From Sporosarcina trichiuri (lineage in GTDB: Bacteria > Bacillota > Bacilli > Bacillales_A > Planococcaceae), in the NCBI RefSeq assembly GCF_030406775.1, contig NZ_CP129119.1, positions 964,001 through 1,028,000 of the forward strand: a stretch of 64,000 nucleotides of DNA, read 5' to 3'. Below are positions 33,689 to 42,905 of the stretch, piece by piece (position 1 is the first letter of the stretch; each line of letters starts with the position of its first letter). The position numbers and the translations under genes are program-made. The notes under the pieces were generated by a model. It was not told where the DNA came from and did no database searches. It saw nothing but the letters and a program-made list of their open reading frames with translations.

Positions 33689-34447
33689 TCATTCCAGCTT
33701 CTTCATGAAATATTTCTTGCCGATCCGCTCGGTCAGCGCAGGAGCGAGTGCATGCAGCCGGCTCGTCACCCCCATGATTCTCGGAAGGCTGATTTCCCGA
33801 ACCGGCTGTTTGACCGCCGCCACGACAGCGGCAGCCACCTCATCCGCCGTCAGCAGATGTCTCCCGACCGACGTCCGGTAGTTCCCCGTGTCGTCTGCCG
33901 TGTCGAGGAACGCTGTATCGATGGGACCCGGATTGACGACGGTCACATCGATTCCGGACTGTGCGGCTTCCATGCGGAGTGCATCCGTATAACCGATCAG
34001 CGCGTGCTTCGTTGCTGCATAGACCGCAGCTTTTGGTGTGGCCACTTTTCCGGCCTGCGAGCCGATAAAGAGGAAGTGGCCGCTCTGTCTCGCGACCCAC
34101 GCCGGAAGGATCCGCTGCGTGAGCTGGATCACGCTCTGTACATTGACCGTAAACATCCGGTCAATGTCCTCATCGCTTGTGTCCGCTGCAAGCGCGAACT
34201 TGGCGACCCCTGCGGAAAAGATGACGGTATCCGGCATATCGATCAGTTTCATCAGTCGGTCGGCAGCCCCTTCCAAGCTGAGATCCTCCCTATAGACAAC
34301 CGCACCATATTGTTCAAGTTCAGCCAGCCTGGCCGGATTCCGCCCGGTCGCCTGGACGGCGTGCCCTTCGGTGACAAGCCGTTTTGCCGTCTCGAATCCG
34401 ACACCACTCGTCGCGCCGGTGATGAGCACTTTCTTACGACTGCTCAT
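33689..34447 (-). CDS. yqjQ: Short-chain dehydrogenase (YqjQ type)
   Basis: 252 residues; the ATG at 34447 lies inside the end of the preceding gene (14-bp overlap), with GGGGGATCGATCGGT upstream. SDR marks: TGATSGVGFETA, TGRNP (Arg suits NADP), FSAGVAKFA, catalytic Ser in IGSQAGK, YAATKHAL, and NPGPIDT. This matches the short YqjQ-like reductases that follow yqjP in Bacillus. Cytoplasmic; substrate unknown. Confidence 0.85.
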   Translation of the reverse strand: MSSRKKVLITGATSGVGFETAKRLVTEGHAVQATGRNPARLAELEQYGAVVYREDLSLEGAADRLMKLIDMPDTVIFSAGVAKFALAADTSDEDIDRMFTVNVQSVIQLTQRILPAWVARQSGHFLFIGSQAGKVATPKAAVYAATKHALIGYTDALRMEAAQSGIDVTVVNPGPIDTAFLDTADDTGNYRTSVGRHLLTADEVAAAVVAAVKQPVREISLPRIMGVTSRLHALAPALTERIGKKYFMKKLE

Positions 34448-35378
34448 ACCGATCGATCCCCCGATCGTCCCTATTCCGCTTGATGAGCCCCTGTTCCATC
34501 AGGTAATCCATCTGGCCGAGAGTCTCGGATAAGGTCAGTCCCAGCTCCCGCTGATAGGCTTTCGGGAACAGCTGCGTGGTCAGTTCGAAGACCGATTTAG
34601 GGCCGTCCGCGAGCATGCCGTGCACTTTCATCGCCCGTTCGTGCTGTTTCTCAAGCCGCTGCCGGATGAGAGGATGAACGTCGGTGACAGGATCGCCATG
34701 CCCGCTGAAGACGATTCCGACCGGCAGTTCCAGCAGCCGTTCCAGGGAGCGGTTGTACTGGAGCAGTGTTTTTGGCCGTTCCTCATCAGGTGAAAGCGGC
34801 GGTTCGATGAGCGGGTTGGATGATACTTTCGACAGCAGAAGGTCCCCGCCGATCAGCACCTGCTTCCCAGGATTCCAAAAGGAAAGATGGCTCTGTGCAT
34901 GGCCTAATGTTTCCAGTGCTGTCCAGCCGGGCAGGCCGGGAAGTTCATCGCCTTCGGTCAGAATCCGGTCGAGCCTGCGCTGCCCCATCAATTCCGCGGC
35001 CCGTTTCATTTTTTTCACAAGACCGAGATACTGTTCGGGCACACCCTGTTCGACAAACCGGTCCATATAGAAACGGTCATGCCGTTCGATGAACCCACCA
35101 TCGCGGGTCAGCCAATTGTTATTATATTCGTGGCCGAGGAGCACGGCGTTCGGAAATGCGTCTGTCCACCCGCTGTGATCGGGATGATGATGGGTCAGAA
35201 GCACCTGCTCGATATCCGTCATCCTCACACCGAGTTCACCAAGTTGGTTCTCAAGAACTCCATAGGCTTCCTTTGTACGCGGTCCTGCATCGACAAGTGT
35301 CAGTGCATCCCCTTTCACAAGGAATGCATTCACATCGCCCACTGCGTACGGTGTCGGGATTGTCAGTTGATGAATCAT
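34434..35378 (-). CDS. yqjP: Metallo-beta-lactamase-fold hydrolase (YqjP type)
   Basis: 314 residues, ATG at 35378 with GGAGGAAACAGA. The metal motif is LTHHHPDHSGW near residue 62, further ligands are in LETLGHAQSHLSF, GGDLLLS and FSGHGDPV, and a C-terminal winged-helix-like part follows (LGQMDYLMEQGLIKRN). This is the glyoxalase-II-like hydrolase that pairs with YqjQ in Bacillus. Translation is coupled to yqjQ by overlap. A 7-bp inverted repeat near its promoter suggests local repression. Substrate unknown, perhaps a thioester. Confidence 0.85.
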   Translation of the reverse strand: MIHQLTIPTPYAVGDVNAFLVKGDALTLVDAGPRTKEAYGVLENQLGELGVRMTDIEQVLLTHHHPDHSGWTDAFPNAVLLGHEYNNNWLTRDGGFIERHDRFYMDRFVEQGVPEQYLGLVKKMKRAAELMGQRRLDRILTEGDELPGLPGWTALETLGHAQSHLSFWNPGKQVLIGGDLLLSKVSSNPLIEPPLSPDEERPKTLLQYNRSLERLLELPVGIVFSGHGDPVTDVHPLIRQRLEKQHERAMKVHGMLADGPKSVFELTTQLFPKAYQRELGLTLSETLGQMDYLMEQGLIKRNRDDRGIDRYEQS

Positions 35379-35393
35379 TCTGTTTCCTCCAAT

Positions 35394-35411
35394 ACTGAAT
35401 CACTATTCAGT
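35394..35411. promoter_or_regulatory. Operator candidate before yqjP
   Basis: ACTGAAT-CACT-ATTCAGT inverted repeat 16 bp before the yqjP start. A TACAAT-type -10 (ATTGTA on plus near 35413-35418) lies directly upstream on the minus strand. Binding protein unknown. Confidence 0.45.
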
Positions 35412-35463
35412 CATTGTACCTCTTTTCCCTGAGTTCGTCATGTCCCGCCGTCTTACACAGCAG

Positions 35464-35491
35464 TTGACTTATTTTCCGAATCCTCTAAACT
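35464..35491 (+). promoter_or_regulatory. Sigma-A promoter of proC
   Basis: TTGACT (35464-35469), 16 bp, TAAACT (35486-35491), 36 bp before the ATG. Confidence 0.6.
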
Positions 35492-35527
35492 GGTACAAAA
35501 CAGCCTTTGCGGAAAGAGGGAGCTACC

Positions 35528-36358
35528 ATGAAGACGATCGTATTTATCGGCGCCGGATCGATGGCTGAAGCCGTCATTGCAGGCATCTGCGCCAAACGGA
35601 CAGTGGAGCCGTCCGGCATCCATGTGCTGAATAAGTCCGACGATGAACGGCTCAATTATCTGAAGACGGAATACGGTGTATCTCCTGTGCTGAAGGACCG
35701 CAGTGTGCTGACAAAGGCCGACCTCATCGTTCTTGCCGTCAAACCGAAGGATGCGGAGAGCGCCATGCAGGAAATCGCATCGGCTATCCCGTCCCATGCA
35801 GTGGTGCTGTCCGTCCTTGCAGGTATACCGATCGCAGCGATTGAAGCGGGACTCGGCGTGAGGGGAATCGCCCGTTCCATGCCGAACACATCCGCTGCTG
35901 CAGGTTTGTCCGCCACCGGGATTGCCTGGAATCGTCAAGTGACGGCCTGCCAGAAAGAGTTCATCCTGACACTTCTCCGATCGTTCGGCATGGTTGCCGA
36001 GGTGGAGGAGGATGATCTGCACGCAGTGACCGCTTTATCAGGAAGCGGTCCTGCGTATGTCTATTACTTGGCGGAGGCACTTGAGGAAGCGGCTATACAG
36101 GCAGGGCTCAAGCAGCGGACCGCACGGGATCTGATCATCCAGACGATCGAAGGGGCTGCAGCCATGCTGCGGCAGACGGCAAAGGAGCCTGCCGTGCTCA
36201 GGAATGACGTCACGAGCCCGGGCGGCACGACGGCAGCCGGTCTGCAGGCATTGGACGATCACGGCTTTCAGGCCGCCGTGGACGCTTGTATCCGGCAGGC
36301 GGAGCGGCGCTCAAGGGAACTGGGGGCCGGTTTCGGCCAGCCCGTAAGCCGCAGCTGA
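35528..36358 (+). CDS. proC: Pyrroline-5-carboxylate reductase (ProI/YqjO type)
   Basis: 276 residues from the ATG at 35528 (AGAGGGAGCTACC upstream). The NAD(P) motif is [29 protein letters not shown] and the family signature [16 protein letters not shown]...VTSPGGTT are present. It catalyses the last step of proline synthesis in the cytoplasm. The position next to yqjP and namA matches B. subtilis proI. A 58-bp gap leads to namA, so the two are probably co-transcribed. Confidence 0.93.
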   Translation: MKTIVFIGAGSMAEAVIAGICAKRTVEPSGIHVLNKSDDERLNYLKTEYGVSPVLKDRSVLTKADLIVLAVKPKDAESAMQEIASAIPSHAVVLSVLAGIPIAAIEAGLGVRGIARSMPNTSAAAGLSATGIAWNRQVTACQKEFILTLLRSFGMVAEVEEDDLHAVTALSGSGPAYVYYLAEALEEAAIQAGLKQRTARDLIIQTIEGAAAMLRQTAKEPAVLRNDVTSPGGTTAAGLQALDDHGFQAAVDACIRQAERRSRELGAGFGQPVSRS

Positions 36359-36416
36359 TGACAGACTGGCACTTTCTGCTACAATGAAGTCATTCGCAGA
36401 AAGGTGTGAGCAGATA

Positions 36417-37436
36417 ATGACCAAACTATTCGAACCCTATACGATCCGCAATCTTACATTGAAGAACCGTATCGCTATGGCGCCGATGTGCATGTATTCC
36501 TGCATGGATGAAGACGGCATCGCAGGGGACTGGCATCGCGTCCACTACGCTTCCAGGGCTGTCGGCCAGGCCGGTCTCATCATCCTGGAGGCGACCGCAG
36601 TCCAGCCGCAGGGACGGATCAGCCCGCAGGATCTCGGCATCTGGAGTGATGATCATGTGGAGGGGCTGTCGCAGGTCACGTCGCTGATCCGCCAGCATGG
36701 AGCCGCCGCGGGCATCCAGCTCGCCCATGCCGGACGGAAATCGGAAGTCGACGGACCGATCCAGGCACCGAGCGCAATTGCGTTCAGCGAGGACTATAAA
36801 ACACCTGTCGAGATGAGCACAGAGGACATCAGGGAAACCGTCGAGGCATTCACAGCTGCCGCCCGCCGTGCCGGCAGCGCCGGTTTCGATCTGCTGGAAC
36901 TGCACGGAGCGCACGGCTACCTCATCAATGAGTTCCTGTCTCCGCTCGTGAATCACAGGAACGACAAGTACGGCGGATCCGCAGAAAACCGCTACCGGTT
37001 CCTCAGGGAAATCATCGACGGCGTCCGCTCCGTCTGGCAGGGTCCCCTGTTCGTCCGGATTTCCGCTGAAGACTACGCGGACGGCGGCATGACGGCTGAC
37101 CAATATGTCCAGATGGCGGAATGGATGAAAGAACAGGGGGTCGACCTGATCGATGTCAGTTCGGGTGCAGTCGTCCCAGCGAAAATACGTCCGTACCCGG
37201 GGTACCAAGTGCCTTTCTCGGAAACGATCCGGACAGGTGCGGACATTCCGACTGGCGCCGTCGGACTCATCACATCGGGACTGCAGGCGGAAGAGATCCT
37301 GCAGAACGAACGGGCGGATCTCATATTGATCGGCCGGGAAATGCTCCGCGATGCCTACTGGCCATACCAAGCTGCCCGGGAGCTCCATACTGAAATCGAG
37401 CCTCCCGTGCAATACAGCCGCGGCTGGACGTTCTAA
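36417..37436 (+). CDS. namA: NADPH dehydrogenase, Old Yellow Enzyme family
   Basis: 339 residues from the ATG at 36417 with AAAGGTG upstream; YqjM of B. subtilis is 338. FMN-binding marks: [13 protein letters not shown] with Cys25 and Tyr27 (the redox-tuning Cys and Tyr of YqjM), [11 protein letters not shown], the substrate His pair in [16 protein letters not shown], and GLITSG plus IGREMLRD. It reduces activated C=C bonds of enones and quinones and is often induced by electrophile or oxidative stress. Followed by a terminator. Confidence 0.93.
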   Translation: MTKLFEPYTIRNLTLKNRIAMAPMCMYSCMDEDGIAGDWHRVHYASRAVGQAGLIILEATAVQPQGRISPQDLGIWSDDHVEGLSQVTSLIRQHGAAAGIQLAHAGRKSEVDGPIQAPSAIAFSEDYKTPVEMSTEDIRETVEAFTAAARRAGSAGFDLLELHGAHGYLINEFLSPLVNHRNDKYGGSAENRYRFLREIIDGVRSVWQGPLFVRISAEDYADGGMTADQYVQMAEWMKEQGVDLIDVSSGAVVPAKIRPYPGYQVPFSETIRTGADIPTGAVGLITSGLQAEEILQNERADLILIGREMLRDAYWPYQAARELHTEIEPPVQYSRGWTF

Positions 37437-37460
37437 CAGCCACTGGCTGAACCCAACATA

Positions 37461-37502
37461 AAAGCGCTTGGACGGATACTGAGATATCCATCCAAGCGCT
37501 TT
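37461..37502. terminator. Bidirectional terminator of namA and rnz
   Basis: AAAGCGCTTGGA / TCCAAGCGCTTT (12 bp) plus inner GGAT/ATCC. Confidence 0.85.
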
Positions 37503-37517
37503 CCTATACGGCATGCT

Positions 37518-38471
37518 TTACCTTCTGAATGAGCTTTCGACGACTTCCCCGCCCTGCAGTGTATATTGCGAGAAATCCTCCGCCACGAATACATTCGGGA
37601 AGACGGCCTGCCCTTCCCGCCTGAACGCCTCCATATCGGAGGGCAGGAACCGGGAACTGATATGAGTGGCGATCAGCGCCTTCGCTCCGGCTTCCTTCGC
37701 AACCGCAGCAGCCTGCTGGATCGTCGAATGCCCGAAGTCTTCTGCAAGCTGTCCCGTCTCTGCGTCGAACGTTGCTTCATGCACGACAATATCTGCATTC
37801 TCCGATAGGACCCGGGACGCCTCGCAAACACGTGTATCGCCGAGTATCGTCACAATGAACCCCTTCTTCGGTTCCCCGAGCACACTGGCACTGGTCACCA
37901 CGGTGCCGTCTTCCAGTGTAATATCATTGCCGAGTTTCAGCTGCTGAAGAAGAGGTCCTTTGGGCACACCGGCTGCTGTCGCTTCGTCGATGAGCAGCTT
38001 GCCGGCGAGCGGCTTCTGTTCCACCCGGAAGCCGAAGCTTGGGATCACATGCGCGAGCAGCCGGGCGGTCACTTTGTATTCATCATCTTCATACAGGATT
38101 CCTTCTTCGGTGATCTCATGGATCCTCAATTGATAAGCGAGATGAGTCCTCGTCAGGCGGAGTGTCGTTTCCACCCACTCCCTGATACCGGGCGGCCCAT
38201 AGAGATCCAGCGGCTCGTTCCCGCCGAGGAACGAGCGGGAACCGATGAATCCCGGGATCCCGAACAAATGGTCCCCGTGCAGATGGGTGACAAACAGTTT
38301 ATTCACTTTCCGCGGTTTCAGCGTCGTATGCAGCATCTGATGCTGGGTCGCTTCCCCGCAGTCGAACATCCAGTACCCGCGCTCCTCTGCAGAAAGATTC
38401 AGCACGATCGATGTCGTATTGCGCAGTTTTGACGGCATGCCTGCCCCTGTCCCTAAAAATTGGACTTCCAT
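37518..38471 (-). CDS. rnz: Ribonuclease Z
   Basis: 317 residues, ATG at 38471 with AAAGGAGCAGATCGAA. The tRNase Z metallo-beta-lactamase fold is clear: FLGTGAGMPSKLRNTTS at the start, MFDCGEATQHQM, FVTHLHGDHLFGIPG, the exosite loop, ILGDTRVCEA, HEATFDAE and THISSRF. It trims the 3' end of tRNA precursors, needed where CCA is not encoded. It is 20 bp behind dinB on the same strand, an arrangement close to yqjH/yqjK in Bacillus. Confidence 0.95.
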   Translation of the reverse strand: MEVQFLGTGAGMPSKLRNTTSIVLNLSAEERGYWMFDCGEATQHQMLHTTLKPRKVNKLFVTHLHGDHLFGIPGFIGSRSFLGGNEPLDLYGPPGIREWVETTLRLTRTHLAYQLRIHEITEEGILYEDDEYKVTARLLAHVIPSFGFRVEQKPLAGKLLIDEATAAGVPKGPLLQQLKLGNDITLEDGTVVTSASVLGEPKKGFIVTILGDTRVCEASRVLSENADIVVHEATFDAETGQLAEDFGHSTIQQAAAVAKEAGAKALIATHISSRFLPSDMEAFRREGQAVFPNVFVAEDFSQYTLQGGEVVESSFRR

Positions 38472-38491
38472 TTCGATCTGCTCCTTTCAAT

Positions 38492-39676
38492 TTACTGCTG
38501 GCCTTTCCGGACAGCCCCTTCGCCGAATTGATCGTTCATGCGCACGACCAGCTTCTCCATGGCCACTTCTTTTTCGTGACGTTCGTAGTTATCGAACGAC
38601 AGCTGCTCGTACAATTCCTCACGGGGGATGACATTTCCAACAGTGATGCCGAGCAGACGGATCGGCTCTCCGTCCCAATGCTGCTTGAACAGACTTGCCG
38701 CTTCCTTGTAAATATCATCCTTCCGGTAGATCGGATTAAGCAGCGTCCGGCTCCGCGACTGATTGCGCCAGGAGGCTGTCCGGATCTGTATCGACAGCAG
38801 CGGGCCTGCCAGATTGCGTCTGGCCAGCCGTTCCTCGACCCGTTCCGCCAGCCCCTCCAGCACACGCAGGCAGGCAGGGAGCTCTGTTTCGTCGACAGGC
38901 AGCGTGGTGGAGCTGCCGACGCTTTTCCGTTCTTCCGCCGCCTCCGGATCCACCGGACGGCTGTCAAATCCGTTTGCACGCTCCTTCAGACGCAGTCCAC
39001 GCTTGCCGAGCACCTGTTTGACGAGTAAGTCCTCAGCGCAGGCAAGATCCCCAATAGTGAGAATCTTGCTGTCCTCCAGCTTCTGGGCGCTGCTCTTGCC
39101 GATGCCATGCATATCGATGACCGGCAGCGGCCACAGCAGTTCCGGCAATTCCCGTTTGCGCAATATTGTGATGCCCATCGGTTTTTTCATATCAGATGCC
39201 GTCTTGGCAAGGAACTTATTCGGGGCGATTCCGATTGAACAGGGCAGGTCGAGTTCCCGGAGGATACGGTCCTGCATATCCTTTGCCAGCCCGATCGCAT
39301 TCGTCAGCCCGCCGATTGCCGTGATATCAATATAGGCTTCATCGATGGAAACCGGCTCTACGAGATCGGTATATGTCCGGAGAATGCCGAAAACCGCCTG
39401 TGATGCCTGCCTGTACTTCTCACCATCCGGCGGAACGAGGACCAGTTCCGGGCACAGACGCTTCGCTTCCCCGACAGTCATCGTCGTATATACACCTTTC
39501 GCACGAGCTTCATAGGAACACGTGACAAGGATGCCCCTCCTCGCTTTCGGGTTGCCGGCGACCGCCATGGCAAGACCTTTCAGGTCCGGGTTGTGGGCCT
39601 GTTCGACGGAGGCAAAGAAACAGTTCATATCCAGATGCAAAATGACTCTCGGTGTCTTCTGTCCATTGTCCGCCAT
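38492..39676 (-). CDS. dinB: DNA polymerase IV (Y family)
   Basis: 394 residues from the ATG at 39676, behind AGGAGGCGCCCGT; a longer frame runs into the terminator. Catalytic motifs: HLDMNCFFASVEQ and EPVSIDEAYIDIT give the three acidic metal ligands; GIAPNKFLAKTASDMKKP and the HhH region MHGIGKSSAQKLED follow. The C-terminal little finger ends without an obvious QLxLF-type clamp motif, though QLSFDNYE near the end may serve. It performs error-prone bypass synthesis. No LexA box is evident in the short upstream gap. Confidence 0.93.
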   Translation of the reverse strand: MADNGQKTPRVILHLDMNCFFASVEQAHNPDLKGLAMAVAGNPKARRGILVTCSYEARAKGVYTTMTVGEAKRLCPELVLVPPDGEKYRQASQAVFGILRTYTDLVEPVSIDEAYIDITAIGGLTNAIGLAKDMQDRILRELDLPCSIGIAPNKFLAKTASDMKKPMGITILRKRELPELLWPLPVIDMHGIGKSSAQKLEDSKILTIGDLACAEDLLVKQVLGKRGLRLKERANGFDSRPVDPEAAEERKSVGSSTTLPVDETELPACLRVLEGLAERVEERLARRNLAGPLLSIQIRTASWRNQSRSRTLLNPIYRKDDIYKEAASLFKQHWDGEPIRLLGITVGNVIPREELYEQLSFDNYERHEKEVAMEKLVVRMNDQFGEGAVRKGQQ

Positions 39677-39694
39677 ACGGGCGCCTCCTTTACG

Positions 39695-39722
39695 AAAAGG
39701 CCAGGCAGCAAGCCGCCCGGCC
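39695..39722 (-). terminator. Terminator of the mce-to-cheW run
   Basis: Minus strand GGCCGGGC / GCCTGGCC (8 pairs, one G-U), 8-nt loop, four T. It lies 7 bp past the CheW-like stop, so dinB and rnz may be read through or have their own start. Confidence 0.6.
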
Positions 39723-39729
39723 GTGTTAA

Positions 39730-40206
39730 TCACTTTACGTTGGCTTCCCGGGAATGGACATAGTCTGCAATATCCTGCATTCCGGAAAGTGTTTCGGTCA
39801 ATACTCGAGGATCGATCACCGTGATGATCCGATCTTCCAGATTGGCTACCGATGAGAAATACGGTGTCCGTGAATAGGCCATCAGCCCCTGTGTCGTCAG
39901 CCGGTCTGCCGGGATATCGAGGATTTCCTTCGCTTCCAATACGAGCAGCCCGTAAAAGAAGTCCCCAGTCTGGACGACGACGACCTTCGCATCCGGCTCA
40001 TCCTTTGCAGACGTATTGTATAGGATCTGCTGGAAATCGAGGATCGGCACAAGCTCTCCCCTGATTCTCATGAGACCGAGCAAGTAGTCCGGCAGATGGG
40101 GGATCGGATTGATTTTCTCCAGCTCTTCGATGGATACCGTCTTTTCGACAGGAAGCGCATACTCTTCGTTTCCGCACCGGACGACAATCGCTTTGAAATC
40201 TTCCAT
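39730..40206 (-). CDS. Stand-alone CheW-domain protein
   Basis: 158 residues, ATG at 40206 one base after the peptidase stop, with GAAGGAAC upstream. A single CheW domain fills the chain: IVVRCGNEEYALPVEKTVSIEEL, then INPIPHLPDYLLGLMRIRGELVPILDFQ, and VLEAKEILDIPADRL. There is no CheY-like receiver, so it is not CheV. CheW couples chemoreceptors to the CheA kinase in the cytoplasm. Its position in a metabolic gene run, away from any che or fla operon in view, is odd; a link to a receptor-like sensor elsewhere is possible. Confidence 0.85.
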   Translation of the reverse strand: MEDFKAIVVRCGNEEYALPVEKTVSIEELEKINPIPHLPDYLLGLMRIRGELVPILDFQQILYNTSAKDEPDAKVVVVQTGDFFYGLLVLEAKEILDIPADRLTTQGLMAYSRTPYFSSVANLEDRIITVIDPRVLTETLSGMQDIADYVHSREANVK

Positions 40207-40207
40207 A

Positions 40208-41344
40208 TTACTGTTCCTTCTTCCCTTTGTTCACGACTGTCCGGACAATTTCAAGCAGCAGATCAGCCAGCTTGTTGAGCTCTTCGACCGGCATCCGTTC
40301 TTCTTTTGTGTGGATCTTTTCGTAGCCGACGGACAGTGTGACCGTCGGGAACCCATGTCCATTGAAAATGTTACCGTCGCTTCCCCCGCCGCTCGTCAGC
40401 AGTTCAGGCTGCCGGCCGATTGCCCGGATCGCTTCCGATGCGACCTGCACGACCTCGTCCTGTTCGCTGAACCGGAAGCCCGGTGAGTTCAGTTTGACAT
40501 CGGTCTCCGCAGAGCCGCCCATCTCTTCGGCAGTCTCCTTGAAGGCGCTGACCATATGGTCGGTCTGTTCCTGCAGTTTCGCACGGTCGATCGAGCGCGC
40601 TTCCGACAGGATATGGACTTCGTCGCAGACGATATTGGTCGCCTGGCCGCCTGTGAACTGGCCGATATTCGCAGTCGTCTCGGAGTCAAGTCTGCCGAGT
40701 TTCATTTTCGCGACGGATTTCGCAGCAATCGTGATCGCTGAAATCCCTTTTTCCGGCTCGACACCTGCATGTGCTGTACGGCCATGGATCACCGTCTTCA
40801 GTTTTGCATTGTACGGTGCTGCTGTGACAATGCCGCCGACTTTCCCGTCGCTGTCGACCGCATAGCCGTACTTCGCATGCATCAGGTCACGGTCGATCTC
40901 CCGGGCTCCGACAAGGCCGCTTTCTTCGCCTGCCGTTATGACAAACTGGATATCCCCGTGCGCTTCCCCGCTCTCTTTCAATGTCCGCATCATTTCGAAC
41001 AAGGCGGCAAGCCCTGCTTTGTCATCCGCACCGAGAATCGTCTCGCCTGCCGAGTACACATATCCGTCGTCCTTCAGTACAGGTTCGATACCTGTCCCCG
41101 GTGTGACGGTGTCCATATGGGATGTGAAGTAGATGGGATCCGACTCAGGGACGGATCCTTTCATCGTAGCGATCAGGTTGCCCGCTCCATGGCCGGTACG
41201 TTCTTTCGACGAATCTTCGACCACTTCGAATCCGAGGTCTTCCAGTTTCTTTTTCAGCACTGCTGAAATCGCTTCCTCGTGCCCGCTTTCCGAATCAATC
41301 TTCACCAGTTCAAAAAACTCATCCAGCATACGTTGGTAATTCAT
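40208..41344 (-). CDS. M20 family peptidase (YqjE, tripeptidase-like)
   Basis: 378 residues, ATG at 41344 with AAAGGAGCGATTCG. The metal ligands of the M20 family are all there: His in FTSHMDTVTPG, bridging Asp in LGADDKAG, Glu pair in TAGEESGLVG, Asp in YAVDSDGKVG and His in EKIHTKEE. The lid domain has HGRTAHAGVEPEKG. The type is PepT-like dimeric aminopeptidase of short peptides. It lies 12 bp behind the carboxyltransferase gene, the same order as yqjD-yqjE in B. subtilis. Confidence 0.9.
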   Translation of the reverse strand: MNYQRMLDEFFELVKIDSESGHEEAISAVLKKKLEDLGFEVVEDSSKERTGHGAGNLIATMKGSVPESDPIYFTSHMDTVTPGTGIEPVLKDDGYVYSAGETILGADDKAGLAALFEMMRTLKESGEAHGDIQFVITAGEESGLVGAREIDRDLMHAKYGYAVDSDGKVGGIVTAAPYNAKLKTVIHGRTAHAGVEPEKGISAITIAAKSVAKMKLGRLDSETTANIGQFTGGQATNIVCDEVHILSEARSIDRAKLQEQTDHMVSAFKETAEEMGGSAETDVKLNSPGFRFSEQDEVVQVASEAIRAIGRQPELLTSGGGSDGNIFNGHGFPTVTLSVGYEKIHTKEERMPVEELNKLADLLLEIVRTVVNKGKKEQ

Positions 41345-41356
41345 CGAATCGCTCCT

Positions 41357-42904
41357 TTATAGTGGCATATTTCCGTGTTTCTTTTTCGGACGCTGTTCCT
41401 CTTTGGTCCGCATCATGTCAAGCGCCTGCACGAGTTTGATGCGCGTCTCGCGCGGGTCGATCACATCGTCGACCATCCCTTTCGCGGCAGCTGCATACGG
41501 ATTCGAGAACTTTTCCCGGTATTCCGCGATTTTTGCCGCGCGCGTCGCTTCCGGATCCCCGCTTGCTGATATTTCACGGGCAAAGATGATGTTGGCGGCC
41601 CCTTCCGCCCCCATGACGGCAATCTCCGCGTTCGGCCACGCAAACACGAGGTCTGCGCCGATTGCTTTGGAGTTGAGTGCTACATAGGCTCCCCCGAATG
41701 CTTTCCGTAAGATCACCGTGATTTTCGGTACTGTCGCTTCCGAGTAGGAATACAGGATTTTCGCTCCGTGGCGGATGATTCCGCCGTGTTCCTGTTTGAC
41801 ACCCGGGAAGAAGCCTGTCACGTCCTCGAACGTGATGATCGGAATGTTGAAGGAATCGCATGTGCGGATGAACCGTGAGATTTTATCCGACGAATCGATA
41901 TCGAGACCGCCCGCCATCACTTTCGGCTGGTTGCAGACAAACCCGACGGACTCGCCTTTGATGCGGGCGAAGCCGACGACTGCATTGCGGGCGAATTCCT
42001 TCTGGACTTCCATGAAGGACCCAGCGTCTGCAATCTGCTCGATCACTTTCCTGACATCGTACGGGCGGATTGTTTCATACGGCACGACATCGGCCAGATC
42101 CGGCCGGTAATCATCGCCGCCGCCTGTTTCTGCAACAGGGGTCCTTTCCTTATTGTTCTGCGGCAGGTACGTCAGCAGGCGCCGAACGTCTTCCAGCACT
42201 TCCTGTTCGGATGCCCCCCGGAAGTGGGCGTTGCCGCTGATACTGTTATGGACTTCCGCACCGCCCAGGTCTTCTGATGTGATCTTTTCGCCTGTCACGG
42301 TTTCAATGACTTTGGGGCCGGTGATGAACATCTGGCTCGTCTCATCGGTCATGAAGACAAAATCAGTGATGGCGGGAGAATAGACTGCCCCTCCGGCACA
42401 TGGTCCGAGAATGACGGAAATCTGCGGAATCACACCGGAGTAGATGGAATTCCGGTAGAAGATTTCCCCATAGCCATCCAGTGACACAACGCCTTCCTGG
42501 ATCCGGGCGCCGCCTGAATCATTCAGCCCGATGAAAGGTGCTCCGTTCTTGGCGGCCAAGTCCATGACATTGGCGATTTTCATGGCATGCATCTCCCCGA
42601 GCGCCCCGCCGAACACGGTGAAGTCCTGGGAAAACAGATAGATCGGCCGGCCATGGACTTTCGCATAGCCTGTCACGACACCATCACCCGGTCCTTCCAG
42701 TTTGTCCATGCCAAAATCCTGTGTCCGGTGTGCGACGAACGGGTTCAGCTCGACAAACGTCCCTTCGTCGACAAGCAGATCGATCCGTTCGCGGGCAGTC
42801 AGCTTCCCTTTTTCGTGCTGCCTGGCAATCCGTTCGTCCCCTCCGCCAAGTTCGATTTTCCGTTTCCTGTCGTACAACTCATTGATCTTTTCATAGATAT
42901 CCAT
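41357..42904 (-). CDS. Acyl-CoA carboxylase carboxyltransferase subunit (propionyl-CoA type)
   Basis: 515 residues from the ATG at 42904, with GGGGG nine bases upstream; an ATG three codons earlier overlaps the epimerase stop. The biotin carboxyltransferase fold is clear: LTARERIDLLVDEGTF, GDGVVTGYAKVHGRP, the acyl-CoA site GGARIQEGV and ILGPCAGGAVYSPA, then the carboxybiotin half GVKQEHGGIIRHGAK and AFGGAYVALNSKAIGAD. With the epimerase and mutase nearby it should make methylmalonyl-CoA from propionyl-CoA (YqjD type). No biotin carboxylase or biotin carrier gene is in the window, so the complex must borrow those from elsewhere. Confidence 0.9.
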   Translation of the reverse strand: MDIYEKINELYDRKRKIELGGGDERIARQHEKGKLTARERIDLLVDEGTFVELNPFVAHRTQDFGMDKLEGPGDGVVTGYAKVHGRPIYLFSQDFTVFGGALGEMHAMKIANVMDLAAKNGAPFIGLNDSGGARIQEGVVSLDGYGEIFYRNSIYSGVIPQISVILGPCAGGAVYSPAITDFVFMTDETSQMFITGPKVIETVTGEKITSEDLGGAEVHNSISGNAHFRGASEQEVLEDVRRLLTYLPQNNKERTPVAETGGGDDYRPDLADVVPYETIRPYDVRKVIEQIADAGSFMEVQKEFARNAVVGFARIKGESVGFVCNQPKVMAGGLDIDSSDKISRFIRTCDSFNIPIITFEDVTGFFPGVKQEHGGIIRHGAKILYSYSEATVPKITVILRKAFGGAYVALNSKAIGADLVFAWPNAEIAVMGAEGAANIIFAREISASGDPEATRAAKIAEYREKFSNPYAAAAKGMVDDVIDPRETRIKLVQALDMMRTKEEQRPKKKHGNMPL

Positions 42905-42905
42905 C

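Noticed and set aside
36426..37514. 362-codon minus-strand frame opposite namA
   Set aside because: Antisense to a complete, well-conserved Old Yellow Enzyme gene; it also crosses the terminator.
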